Shown: positions 7,659 to 14,121, counted from the stretch's first letter. The stretch is 14,121 nt of DNA from Cyanobacteria bacterium UBA11153 (GCA_003511885.1 DOIX01000111.1:1-14121), one strand, 5' to 3'. Notes: generated by a model from the letters alone, not told the origin. Translations and numbers: made by a program.

Positions 7659-9107
7659 TCAAGTACTATAAAACCTAGATCGGCTTACAAGCATATTCTC
7701 CCAATTAAACTTTCCCAAATGTCCTCCAAATTTTTCATGAATTGGTAACTCAATGATAAATTCAGTTCCCTGTCCTTCTGCTGAGATACAATGTAATTGA
7801 CCTCCATGGGTTTTCTTGATAATCTGATAGCTAATAGATAATCCTAATCCAGTCCCTTCACCGACAGGTTTAGTTGTAAAAAATGGATCGAAAACATTTT
7901 GGCGAATCTGCTGAGGTATCCCAGAGCCATTATCTTTAATCGAGATGGTAATATGTGAATTGAAATTATCTTTAATAGCATAATTAGGATTAGCCTGTTT
8001 AGTACTAATCCAAATAGTCGGATTTTCTTTGGTTATTTTTTCTCGATCTTTATGATTATTTTTCAATGACGAATGACTAAGAGTAAATGATTTTTCTAAC
8101 GCATCAATCGCATTAACTAATATATTCATAAATACCTGATTAAGCTGAGAAGGATAACACTGAATCGATGGTAAATTACTATAATCTTTAATTACCTGAA
8201 TAGCCGGACGGTTGCGTTGTGCGTTTAAACGATGCTGCAAAATTACCAAGGTACTTTCAATTCCTTCATGAATATCAACTTTTTTTAATTCTGCTTCATC
8301 CAGGCGAGAGAAATTGCGTAAAGATAGGACAATTTCACGGATGCGATGGGTTCCTACTCGCATCGATTGGAGGATATTACTTACATCTTCTAAAATAAAG
8401 TTAAGATCTAGCTTTTCAATTTTACTTTTGATTTTGTCACTAGTATCTGGATATTCCTCTTGATAAAGTTGGAGCAATTCTAATATAGTTTGGATGTATT
8501 CTTCAGTATAAACTAGATTGCCATGAATAAAATTAACTGGGTTATTAATTTCATGAGCAATACCCGCAACTAATTGCCCTAAACTGGACATTTTTTCACT
8601 TTGAATAAGCTGAATTTGAGTTGCTTTCAGTTGTTGAATTGCTGATTGTAATTCCTGATTCTTACGGACAATTTCTGCTTGTACTTCCTGGCGTTGGTGA
8701 ATTTCTTTCGTCAATTCATTGATTTTCTGATTGAGTAACAAAAATTCAGTAGTCGCAGCCGCACGGCTTTCTAAGCGCAAAATATTGACTGCTGGAGAAG
8801 TTGGAGATGAAGGTTGGACTACTGCACCTTCAACTCGGCAAATAAGGGTTTCTCCATCTGGTAAGATAAAATTTAAACACCCAAGCACCATTTGCCTACT
8901 TCTGGAACAAGCTTGCAAATAGCTGATGACTTTTTCAGATGTTTCTGTGACTAAATTACATAAGTTTTTTCCCTGGATTTCCTTACTTTTACAGCCGATT
9001 AAGCTAGCCGTCGGACGGTTACTTGCTAGAATTTCTCCCAAACCAGTTATGAGCAAAAATGGTTCTGGTAAAACACGAGCAAACTCAAGAAACTGATCTG
9101 GACTCAT
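7659..9107 (-). CDS. soluble PAS-domain sensor histidine kinase
   Basis: This 482-residue kinase has no membrane helix. A PAS-like sensor covers about 1-95 (FLLITGLGEILASN, then IGCKSKEIQGKNL). A coiled coil at about 120-172 leads to the HisKA phospho-acceptor helix with H185 in AGIAHEINNP. The ATPase domain shows the N box (NQVFMNILVNAIDALE, around N332), DNGSGIP (392-398), the F box FDPFFTTK (407-414) and GEGTGLGL (417-424). The region at about 340-385 is a Lys/Asn-rich insertion in the catalytic domain. No receiver domain or response regulator gene adjoins it, so it is an orphan kinase. Its ATG follows the stop of the upstream minus-strand gene by 6 bp, so the two are surely cotranscribed and perhaps act as sensor and kinase. 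Confidence 0.94.
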   Translation of the reverse strand: MSPDQFLEFARVLPEPFLLITGLGEILASNRPTASLIGCKSKEIQGKNLCNLVTETSEKVISYLQACSRSRQMVLGCLNFILPDGETLICRVEGAVVQPSSPTSPAVNILRLESRAAATTEFLLLNQKINELTKEIHQRQEVQAEIVRKNQELQSAIQQLKATQIQLIQSEKMSSLGQLVAGIAHEINNPVNFIHGNLVYTEEYIQTILELLQLYQEEYPDTSDKIKSKIEKLDLNFILEDVSNILQSMRVGTHRIREIVLSLRNFSRLDEAELKKVDIHEGIESTLVILQHRLNAQRNRPAIQVIKDYSNLPSIQCYPSQLNQVFMNILVNAIDALEKSFTLSHSSLKNNHKDREKITKENPTIWISTKQANPNYAIKDNFNSHITISIKDNGSGIPQQIRQNVFDPFFTTKPVGEGTGLGLSISYQIIKKTHGGQLHCISAEGQGTEFIIELPIHEKFGGHLGKFNWENMLVSRSRFYST

Positions 9108-9113
9108 CTTAAT

Positions 9114-9650
9114 TTATGCTCTAAAATATTCTCTTCCTTCTGCATCTTCTGCTTCTTCAGTAAGTTTGAGGTAAAGTACAACTTTGCATTCAGAAGCACC
9201 ATTGGCAATTGTTTCTTGCAATTCCACTTTGGCATAGCCGAGATTCTCGGCAGCAATCGATCCCAAAACATTTGAGGTCATCATACACATGGAAGGACGA
9301 CCAATCACTTTATCGACAAATGGGCAAACTCGATTGCCAAGGACAATTTTTTCTTCGCTTTCTTCAATGATATAAAAGTCACCCTGAATCCGTTGTTTGA
9401 GATCTAGTATAACTTCTGCTACTTGGGTGCGAGAAAGATGAGAAACTTGCAAGGCTGATTTGTAAGTCTGGTCAATTTTTTTTCCCATCGCTTGACCTAC
9501 GACGCTAATAAACCCTGATGCTTCTTCTAGACCGACTACATCTTGCAATGTTCCAGAAAGTTCGCGAATTAAATCGCGGAGAAATAGATCTCTTTCTAGA
9601 GGAATATCCAGAGAATGGATGGGAGGATTGATAATACCAGACTGATCCAT
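9114..9650 (-). CDS. three-cysteine sensor-like protein, MetOD1/V4R-like
   Basis: This is a 178-residue soluble protein. The C-terminal half has the spacing of methanogen output domain 1 proteins, related in design to V4R small-molecule-binding domains: C109-P-F, S-M-C122-M-M-T, A-A-E-N-L-G, then A-N-G-A-S-E-C155. The three cysteines could bind a metal, a cluster or a ligand. The N-terminal half (about 15-90) is helical, with [20 protein letters not shown] and a [20 protein letters not shown] segment. Its stop is 6 bp from the histidine kinase start, so it is the first gene of a two-gene operon and a likely partner that reports a signal to the kinase. No RBS is obvious at the ATG at 9648-9650. 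The gene is clearly real; the family name is from recall and moderately sure, and the ligand is unknown. Confidence 0.62.
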   Translation of the reverse strand: MDQSGIINPPIHSLDIPLERDLFLRDLIRELSGTLQDVVGLEEASGFISVVGQAMGKKIDQTYKSALQVSHLSRTQVAEVILDLKQRIQGDFYIIEESEEKIVLGNRVCPFVDKVIGRPSMCMMTSNVLGSIAAENLGYAKVELQETIANGASECKVVLYLKLTEEAEDAEGREYFRA

Positions 9651-10067
9651 ACTATGATTTGACCAAAAAATTAGTTTGAGCTTGTCGCAATATACCTTCG
9701 ATCGACTTCTTACTAAGGATCGGTTAATTAGTCATGTTGAGATGAGGTAATTCACTCTGAGCAATCTAACAGACGAAGAATAGTCATGAATTCATTATGA
9801 CATCGATCTGAATAAATGACCACCCCCGCTCGAACTTTAAGCAGGAAGTTTAATCATGTGAAAGGTAATTTTAATCTTATAAATTCTACTTTTGTAGAGA
9901 AGATGAAGTCGATTATATCATAACTTTATCATGGTTTTTACGATCGTAAATACATTTAGAGCATCCATAGAATATCATTATGATATGCAAGCAAATCTTT
10001 TCTCGCCATCTATGAATTACCAAGTATAGCAGTTGACAGTTGACAATTGACAGTTGTTTGAGGGGTT
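9651..10067. other. AT-rich divergent spacer with several palindromes
   Basis: I see no gene here. The spacer separates the minus-strand kinase operon from the plus-strand lipoprotein gene and must hold the operon's promoter. It carries a perfect 14-bp palindrome TTTACGATCGTAAA (9937-9950), a 7-1-7 palindrome ATATCAT-T-ATGATAT (9972-9986) and GTCAT...ATGAC arms (9783-9787, 9797-9801). Such sites could be operators or incidental products of AT-rich sequence. Confidence 0.5.
10031..10058. repeat. heptad tandem repeat (AGTTGAC)
   Basis: Four 7-bp units run AGTTGAC, AGTTGAC, AATTGAC, AGTTGTT. The same heptad appears in opposite orientation at 11184-11207, on the other side of the lipoprotein gene. 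Confidence 0.7.
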
Positions 10068-10176
10068 ATACCAATTGGGTTGGTTTATGTTTGACACATA
10101 TTCTCTCTTGCTCCCCCCTTAATAAGGGTGGTTGGGGAGGATGACAAATGTGTCGTTGAAAAGATCAAATTGGTAT
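10068..10176. repeat. palindromic repeat unit, copy B (ATACCAAT termini)
   Basis: The ends are ATACCAATT (10068-10076) and AATTGGTAT (10168-10176). Inner arms are GACACAT (10093-10099) and ATGTGTC (10148-10154), and the core runs from CTCCCCCCTTAATAAGGG into TGGTTGGGGAG. Compared with copy A (2872-2974) the core is in inverted orientation. The arms differ in sequence but preserve pairing. An extra pair GTTATACC / GGTATAAC (10066-10073, 10183-10190) overlaps the ends. It lies directly upstream of the lipoprotein gene. Confidence 0.65.
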
Positions 10177-10229
10177 TAGGGAGGTATAACGATATAATGG
10201 AAAATTCTTCCTCATCCCTGGAGACTTCT

Positions 10230-10967
10230 ATGGCAAGCCATCCCATTGTCAAAGCTATGATTACAGCCATTCTCCTCTTCACCCTCCTTGTCGCTTGTCA
10301 GACTCGCACCCATCAGGGCACAAAGGAGCCAAACTCAACCCAAACATCATTAGCCCAAGCCACTGAGGAGACTTCTAACAAAACTATTATTTATGGAGAA
10401 CTTAAAATCGAAGAGAAATCTGACTATATAATGATTCCAGTAACTTTATCTGAAAATAGCGATAATAAAGATAGTCTCTTCCGCAATCCCTCTTCCTATG
10501 AATATGACAGGAAAGAATTTTTTGACAATCTTATCTTCTATCGCAAACAAGATGGCACATCTCATCTTCTCCTCAATAAACCCGCCAAAATCACCAGCTT
10601 TGAGACTCTAGAAAAAAAAGAAGCCGGAAAACCATCTACCTATTTCTTCCTCTATAAAATCATCGAAGCAGATACAAACGCCGACAAGAAAATAGGCTAC
10701 GAAGATGCCACTATCGGCTATCTATCGGATTTATCAGGCAAAAATCTCCAGCAAATTACCCCCAATAATGCCCAAATGTTAAATTGGGTAATTGTCCAAA
10801 GTATTAAGTCGATGTTTGTGAAAATTATCAAAGACTCCAATCGGGATCAAAAATTCACAGAAATAGACGAAACAACCTACATAAAAGTTAACCTTGACAG
10901 CCCCAGCATTGGGACAGAAATCATCAGCGATGACATGAAGAAACAAATTAAATCTATTGGAAAATAG
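10230..10967 (+). CDS. predicted lipoprotein with two EF-hand-like calcium loops
   Basis: This is a 245-residue exported lipoprotein of unknown function. A lysine-containing n-region and a hydrophobic segment (ITAILLFTLLVAC) end in the lipobox L-V-A-C with acylated C23, followed by a Thr/Ser/Gln-rich tether to about residue 50. Two loops match the EF-hand/dockerin pattern D-x-N-x-D-x-K-[IF]-x-x-x-D: DTNADKKIGYED (148-159) and DSNRDQKFTEID (202-213). Between them lies YLSDLSGKNLQQITP (164-178), which resembles strands of repeat-type extracellular proteins. The ATG at 10230 has GGAG at 10220-10223 and gives a proper signal peptide. An ATG at 10197 and a GTG at 10128 would add acidic residues before it; the latter also starts inside the palindromic repeat. 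It is flanked on both sides by repeats, with no apparent operon partner. Confidence 0.8.
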   Translation: MASHPIVKAMITAILLFTLLVACQTRTHQGTKEPNSTQTSLAQATEETSNKTIIYGELKIEEKSDYIMIPVTLSENSDNKDSLFRNPSSYEYDRKEFFDNLIFYRKQDGTSHLLLNKPAKITSFETLEKKEAGKPSTYFFLYKIIEADTNADKKIGYEDATIGYLSDLSGKNLQQITPNNAQMLNWVIVQSIKSMFVKIIKDSNRDQKFTEIDETTYIKVNLDSPSIGTEIISDDMKKQIKSIGK

Positions 10968-11001
10968 AGAATAGGCAATAGGGAATAGACAATAGGGGCT
11001 A
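10967..11001. repeat. heptad tandem repeat (GRSAATA) at the lipoprotein stop
   Basis: Five 7-bp units (gagaata, ggcaata, gggaata, gacaata, ggggcta) begin at the last base of the lipoprotein stop codon. No hairpin terminator was seen in the 253-bp spacer that follows. Confidence 0.6.
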
Positions 11002-11090
11002 GATGAGCAATTAGCCATTCCCCAATTTCAGTAATTTCCCGGTTAGACGATCCAGACAAAAAAGATTATAATTACCAATAAATTTTATAC

Positions 11091-11109
11091 TATAGCAACC
11101 GCTACATCG
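11091..11109. repeat. dispersed 19-bp repeat, copy 1
   Basis: TATAGCAACCGCTACATCG matches 18 of 19 bases of the sequence at the very end of the window (14103-14121). The copy there is cut by the window edge, so the full repeat may be longer; here it continues into GTATTGACATCAA. Confidence 0.55.
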
Positions 11110-11183
11110 GTATTGACATCAATAACGTCATCAATATATCCGAGAAGCCTTGCTGAGTAAACGGTTTAATTTCCATTGCTATA

Positions 11184-11207
11184 ACTGTCAACTGTCAACT
11201 GTCAACT
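11184..11207. repeat. heptad tandem repeat (CTGTCAA), inverted partner of 10031-10058
   Basis: Three perfect CTGTCAA units, reverse complement of TTGACAG, end 13 bp before the comM start codon. They therefore probably lie in its promoter or leader. No Shine-Dalgarno sequence is visible between repeat and ATG. Confidence 0.65.
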
Positions 11208-11220
11208 CCTATATATCAAC

Positions 11221-12777
11221 ATGCTTGCCAGAGTTTGGAGCGCTTCAATAGTCGGTATTGATGCCGTAAAAGTAGGCGTAGAAGTAGATGTTTCTACCGG
11301 ATTACCCGGAGTAACCATTGTGGGATTACCTGATACCGCAATTCAAGAATCTCGAGAAAGAGTCAGGGCAGCTTTAAAAAATTCTGGATTTACCTTCCCA
11401 CTTAAGAGAATTACGATTAATCTTACCCCCGCTGACTTGCGGAAAGAAGGCCCAATTTTTGACTTGCCTATTAGTGTGGGAATTATGGCAGCTTCCGAAC
11501 AAGTCGATCCCGATTTATTGGGAGACTATCTATTTTTAGGCGAAGTCTCTCTGGATGGTAATTTGCGCCCAGTTGCCGGAGTATTACCCATTGCCGCTGC
11601 TGCTAAAAGATTAGGGATTATTGGTTTAATTCTCCCAGCCGATAATGTAAGAGAAGCCGCAGTTGTTAAAGATGTGGATGTTTATGGATTCAAGCATTTA
11701 TCAGAAATAGCTGACTTTTTGAACTGCCAACAACGTTACTCACCCGTGGAAATAGATGGTTGGGAAGCTTTATCTCAATCTCAGTTTACCGGGCCAGATT
11801 TAAACGAAGTTAAAGGACAATCTCATGCCCGTAGAGCCTTAGAAATTGCTGCTGCTGGCGGACATAATTTGATTTTTGTCGGCCCGCCTGGGAGTGGTAA
11901 AACAATGTTAGCGCGAAGATTACCAGGAATTTTACCACCTTTGAGTTTTGAGGAAGCATTAGAAGTTACCCAAATCCATTCCGTCGCCGGATTATTAAAA
12001 AATAAAGGGTTATTAATGAACGATTCTTCTGGTGCTGTATTATGTACAGAACGTCCCTATCGCAGTCCCCATCATTCAGCATCAGGTCCTTCTTTAGTAG
12101 GTGGTGGTAGTTATCCTCGCCCAGGGGAAATTTCGCTGGCACATCGAGGTGTTTTATTCCTTGATGAATTAACAGAATTTAAGCGAGATGTACTAGAATT
12201 TCTCCGCCAACCTTTAGAAGATGGTTATGTTACTATTTCTCGCACTAAACAATCCGTCAGATTTCCCGCCCAATTTACCCTAGTTGCCAGTACCAATCCT
12301 TGTCCTTGCGGTTACTTTGGCGATACAATTCAACCATGTACTTGTTCTCCCAGAAGTAGGGAACAATACTGGGCGAAACTTTCCGGGCCATTAATGGATA
12401 GAATTGACTTACAAGTAGCAGTAAATCGCCTCAAACCCGAAGAAATTACCAGACAACCCATGGCAGAAGGATCTTCTGTAGTACGAGATAGAGTAAAATT
12501 AGCACGCGATCGCGCCCATCATCGTTTTACCTTGGAATCTCATCTCCGTTGCAACGCCCAAATGGAAAGCCGTCACCTCCAAACCTGGTGTCAGTTAGAC
12601 GATACCTCCCGCAATCTACTCGAAGGCGCAATTCGCAAACTAGGACTTTCCGCACGAGCTAGCGATCGCATTCTTAAGGTAGCACGAACCATTGCCGACC
12701 TGTCTGGCGACGACCATCTCCAACCTCAACATGTCGCTGAAGCCATTCAATACCGCACAATCGATAGAATGCAGTAA
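11221..12777 (+). CDS. comM: ComM/YifB-family AAA+ ATPase (Mg-chelatase-like)
   Basis: This 518-residue protein belongs to the YifB/ComM family. ComM is a hexameric helicase that promotes branch migration while DNA taken up by transformation is integrated. The N-terminal Lon-S16-like fold covers about 1-170 (VDVSTGLPGVTIVGLPDTA, KEGPIFDLPISVG). The AAA+ core follows: Walker A GPPGSGKT (221-228), Walker B VLFLDE (311-316), sensor ASTNP (356-360), and S-G-P-x-x-D-R (388-394) in arginine-finger position. Four cysteines (361, 363, 373, 375) sit in CPCGYFGD and CTC, as usual for the family. A helical Mg-chelatase C-terminal domain ends the protein. Despite the domain name it is not a chlorophyll-synthesis subunit. 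The start is inferred from the conserved N-terminus MLARVWSASIVGIDA, not from an RBS. Confidence 0.95.
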   Translation: MLARVWSASIVGIDAVKVGVEVDVSTGLPGVTIVGLPDTAIQESRERVRAALKNSGFTFPLKRITINLTPADLRKEGPIFDLPISVGIMAASEQVDPDLLGDYLFLGEVSLDGNLRPVAGVLPIAAAAKRLGIIGLILPADNVREAAVVKDVDVYGFKHLSEIADFLNCQQRYSPVEIDGWEALSQSQFTGPDLNEVKGQSHARRALEIAAAGGHNLIFVGPPGSGKTMLARRLPGILPPLSFEEALEVTQIHSVAGLLKNKGLLMNDSSGAVLCTERPYRSPHHSASGPSLVGGGSYPRPGEISLAHRGVLFLDELTEFKRDVLEFLRQPLEDGYVTISRTKQSVRFPAQFTLVASTNPCPCGYFGDTIQPCTCSPRSREQYWAKLSGPLMDRIDLQVAVNRLKPEEITRQPMAEGSSVVRDRVKLARDRAHHRFTLESHLRCNAQMESRHLQTWCQLDDTSRNLLEGAIRKLGLSARASDRILKVARTIADLSGDDHLQPQHVAEAIQYRTIDRMQ

Positions 12778-12801
12778 ACGGGAATAGGGAGAATTCTGTA
12801 G

Positions 12802-12828
12802 GGTGCGTTATGCCCAAGCTAACGCACC
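12802..12828 (+). terminator. hairpin behind comM (GGTGCGTTA palindrome)
   Basis: A perfect 9-bp stem, GGTGCGTTA (12802-12810) with TAACGCACC (12820-12828), is followed by ATTTTACC. It can act as an intrinsic terminator 24 bp after the comM stop. The same GGTGCGTTA palindrome is a widespread repeat in cyanobacterial spacers, so it may be a repeat recruited as a terminator. Confidence 0.6.
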
Positions 12829-12853
12829 ATTTTACCATTATTGAAGAATAGGG

Positions 12854-12930
12854 AATAACCAAAAACCAACAACCAAAAACTAATAACCCAAAACTAATAA
12901 CTAATTACCAACCACAAAAAACCAACCACT
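12854..12930. repeat. degenerate heptad array running into a gene's 3' end
   Basis: Eleven consecutive 7-bp units of about AAHHACY (aataacc, aaaaacc, aacaacc, aaaaact, aataacc, and so on) extend from the comM-side spacer across the stop codon of the minus-strand membrane protein gene, covering roughly its last nine codons. Confidence 0.6.
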
Positions 12931-13242
12931 GCGAAGGAAACGAGCCATACTTTGAGGATACGCGATCGCGCAGAAATTGATCGCTAGACAAGTACCTGCC
13001 AGGAACAATAGAATAAACGTTGGAGCCATGACTACCCCAACCGCAAACCAAGTGAATACGTGAAAAACCATCACCAAAGCCGGGATACAAGCAACCACTA
13101 CCGCTTGTCGGATTTGTACTTGCGGGCGCAACAGTGCCACCAATACCATTGTCAGTGAAGTCAACAGTAAATTAGCGGGGACTAAAAACCCACAGATAGA
13201 CATGCAGTTAGCGCGAGAAAACTCAAACAATAGATCGAACAT
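12901..13242 (-). CDS. small conserved-looking membrane protein, three predicted helices
   Basis: This 113-residue protein is of unknown function. Three hydrophobic segments are visible at about residues 17-38 (CGFLVPANLLLTSLTMVLVA), 47-71 (AVVVACIPALVMVFHVFTWF) and 74-95 (PTFILLFLAGTCLAINFCAI), joined by short loops including RPQVQIRQ. The N-terminal FSRANCMSICGFLVPANLL recalls a small inner-membrane family found in many cyanobacteria, though I cannot name it. No RBS is clear before the ATG at 13240-13242. Its last nine residues (SGWFFVVGN) and the TAG stop lie in a heptad repeat array, so the original C-terminus may have been replaced or extended. The sustained hydrophobic pattern supports a real gene. 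Confidence 0.68.
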   Translation of the reverse strand: MFDLLFEFSRANCMSICGFLVPANLLLTSLTMVLVALLRPQVQIRQAVVVACIPALVMVFHVFTWFAVGVVMAPTFILLFLAGTCLAINFCAIAYPQSMARFLRSGWFFVVGN

Positions 13243-13430
13243 TCAGAGTATTTTGTTAAGAGGGCATTCACTAGCCATACTACCGCGTGTCGAGTCAATG
13301 CGCTCGGCAAAACACTTGAACAATCTGTAATATCATATCCTGTAGCATCACACTTGTATAAACTTGTTCATAGTAAGCACTTTAGTGCCTGACACCATTG
13401 GCTTTTAGGGCGCTCAAGTACCTACTACCT

Positions 13431-13465
13431 GAGTTAGGAGTTAGGAGTTAGGAGTTCGGAGTTTT
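13431..13465. repeat. heptad tandem repeat (GAGTTAG)
   Basis: Five 7-bp units run GAGTTAG three times, then GAGTTCG and GAGTTTT, a decay gradient from left to right. The array lies in the 296-bp spacer between two minus-strand genes; I see no other gene or clear terminator there. Confidence 0.75.
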
Positions 13466-13538
13466 CCCTTGACTTTTTTCATGATAGTTACCAAAATTGG
13501 GATCGTAATATCGATTTCTTGCCTAAGAGATTTGATTA

Positions 13539-14030
13539 TTAACTATCTAGAGAAGTTTCCCGTAAAGCCTGCATATAATCAATTGCAGCCTCCAGTTTAG
13601 AAGGATAACTATAAGAAAACTCCTCAAACCAAAGCCCTTCCTCTGACTTGGGATTTAATTTTTTCAGCCATTCAGTCGCTTGTTGAGTTAGTGCTTCCCT
13701 CCGTTTTTGCTCTCGCTGCTGATTTCTCAGTTGTTGTTCTCGTAACTGTTGCTCTTTGAGGCGTTTTTCTTCCTGTATTTGTTCCTGTTTTTTTAGTTCC
13801 TCAGCTTCCTCTTGCTGTTTAAACTCAGCTTTCAATTCAGCTAACAAATTTTCCTCAGCAGGCGATAGCCAAGTTTGGGATGGAGGCGGCGGTTGATAAC
13901 TCCCCGTACTAGAATTTTGCTTGGCAAACTCTGCCTCATCAAAAAGAGACTTCTTTTTGGGAGTTTGGGTTGATTTTGGTTCTTGATATTCAGATTTAAT
14001 CTGGGCTAATAAGTCATCAAGGGATTCCAT
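13539..14030 (-). CDS. coiled-coil protein resembling the Slr1339 salt-stress family
   Basis: This 163-residue soluble, highly charged protein has no signal peptide. An N-terminal motif LDDLLAQIKSEYQE (4-17) recurs in altered form as EENLLAELKAEFKQ (about 59-72), a short internal duplication. A Gln/Glu/Arg/Lys-rich coiled coil covers about 60-116. The C-terminal part has a compact conserved-looking segment (ATEWLKKLNP, EEGLWFEEFSYSYPSKLEAA). This arrangement matches what I recall of the Slr1339 family, named for a Synechocystis protein linked to salt stress; no biochemical role is known to me. The upstream DNA (14031-14121) should contain its promoter; TATACT and TAATATACT on the minus strand are possible -10 boxes. 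The coding call is strong, the family name moderate. Confidence 0.72.
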   Translation of the reverse strand: MESLDDLLAQIKSEYQEPKSTQTPKKKSLFDEAEFAKQNSSTGSYQPPPPSQTWLSPAEENLLAELKAEFKQQEEAEELKKQEQIQEEKRLKEQQLREQQLRNQQREQKRREALTQQATEWLKKLNPKSEEGLWFEEFSYSYPSKLEAAIDYMQALRETSLDS

Positions 14031-14102
14031 AAGCCAGACTCTCAGTTTTAATAAAGTATATTACCCGATTTATATTGTAACACATTCAGGACTTACCCAA
14101 AG

Positions 14103-14121
14103 TATAGCAACCGCCACATCG
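14103..14121. repeat. dispersed 19-bp repeat, copy 2 (cut by window end)
   Basis: TATAGCAACCGCCACATCG differs at one base from 11091-11109 and runs off the window. It lies about 70 bp upstream of the Slr1339-like gene start. Confidence 0.5.

Noticed and set aside
10128..10229. GTG at 10128 (or ATG at 10197) as the lipoprotein start
   Set aside because: It would place coding sequence in a palindromic repeat and put acidic residues before the signal peptide; ATG at 10230 has an RBS and gives a normal lipoprotein signal.
11221..12777. Magnesium chelatase subunit I (chlI)
   Set aside because: The Lon-like N-terminus, GPPGSGKT, the CPCG/CTC cysteines and the length of 518 fit ComM/YifB; ChlI is shorter and starts directly with the AAA+ module.
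12854..13465. Heptad arrays as CRISPR
   Set aside because: The units are 7 bp and contiguous, without spacers, and no cas genes are present.
1..14121. tRNA, rRNA or known riboswitch
   Set aside because: I looked for cloverleaf-like and conserved RNA motifs by eye in the spacers and saw none; a covariance search would be needed to exclude them.

Overview
The window looks like a piece of a filamentous-type cyanobacterial chromosome. The octamer GCGATCGC (HIP1) occurs at least 11 times. Further pointers are a magnesium chelatase D subunit (chlorophyll synthesis), a cyanobacterial-style Deg/HtrA protease, a protein resembling the Slr1339 family, and intergenic DNA full of 7-bp tandem repeats and small palindromic elements typical of these genomes. 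No species is assigned.

Layout, left to right. A plus-strand housekeeping block comes first: mutL (75-1943), a small heat-shock protein gene with a very strong ribosome binding site (2213-2653), a 0.5 kb spacer holding a nested palindromic element (2810-3072), and a membrane-anchored serine protease of the HtrA/Deg family (3195-4421). Next is a spacer with a strong hairpin and a decayed minus-strand toxin-like gene, cut off by a 74-bp palindromic repeat. chlD (4889-6910) follows, then a compact higBA-type toxin-antitoxin pair (6944-7568) only 33 bp behind it.

The middle is more accessory in character. A minus-strand two-gene operon (9650 down to 7659) encodes a small three-cysteine protein resembling methanogen output domain 1 / V4R proteins and a soluble PAS histidine kinase, with no response regulator beside them. 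A 0.58 kb palindrome-rich spacer separates this operon from a predicted lipoprotein with two EF-hand-like calcium loops (10230-10967). No HIP1 site was found between 6892 and 12505.

The right side holds a ComM/YifB-family AAA+ protein (11221-12777), then two minus-strand genes: a 113-residue three-helix membrane protein and a 163-residue coiled-coil protein resembling the Slr1339 salt-stress family.

MutL serves mismatch repair. Hsp20 and the Deg protease serve protein quality control in cytoplasm and envelope. ChlD serves chlorophyll synthesis. ComM-family proteins act in processing DNA taken up by natural transformation. The likeliest places for something undescribed are the MetOD1-like/kinase pair, the EF-hand lipoprotein, and the palindromic and heptad repeats that occupy almost every spacer and in one case supply the end of a coding sequence.
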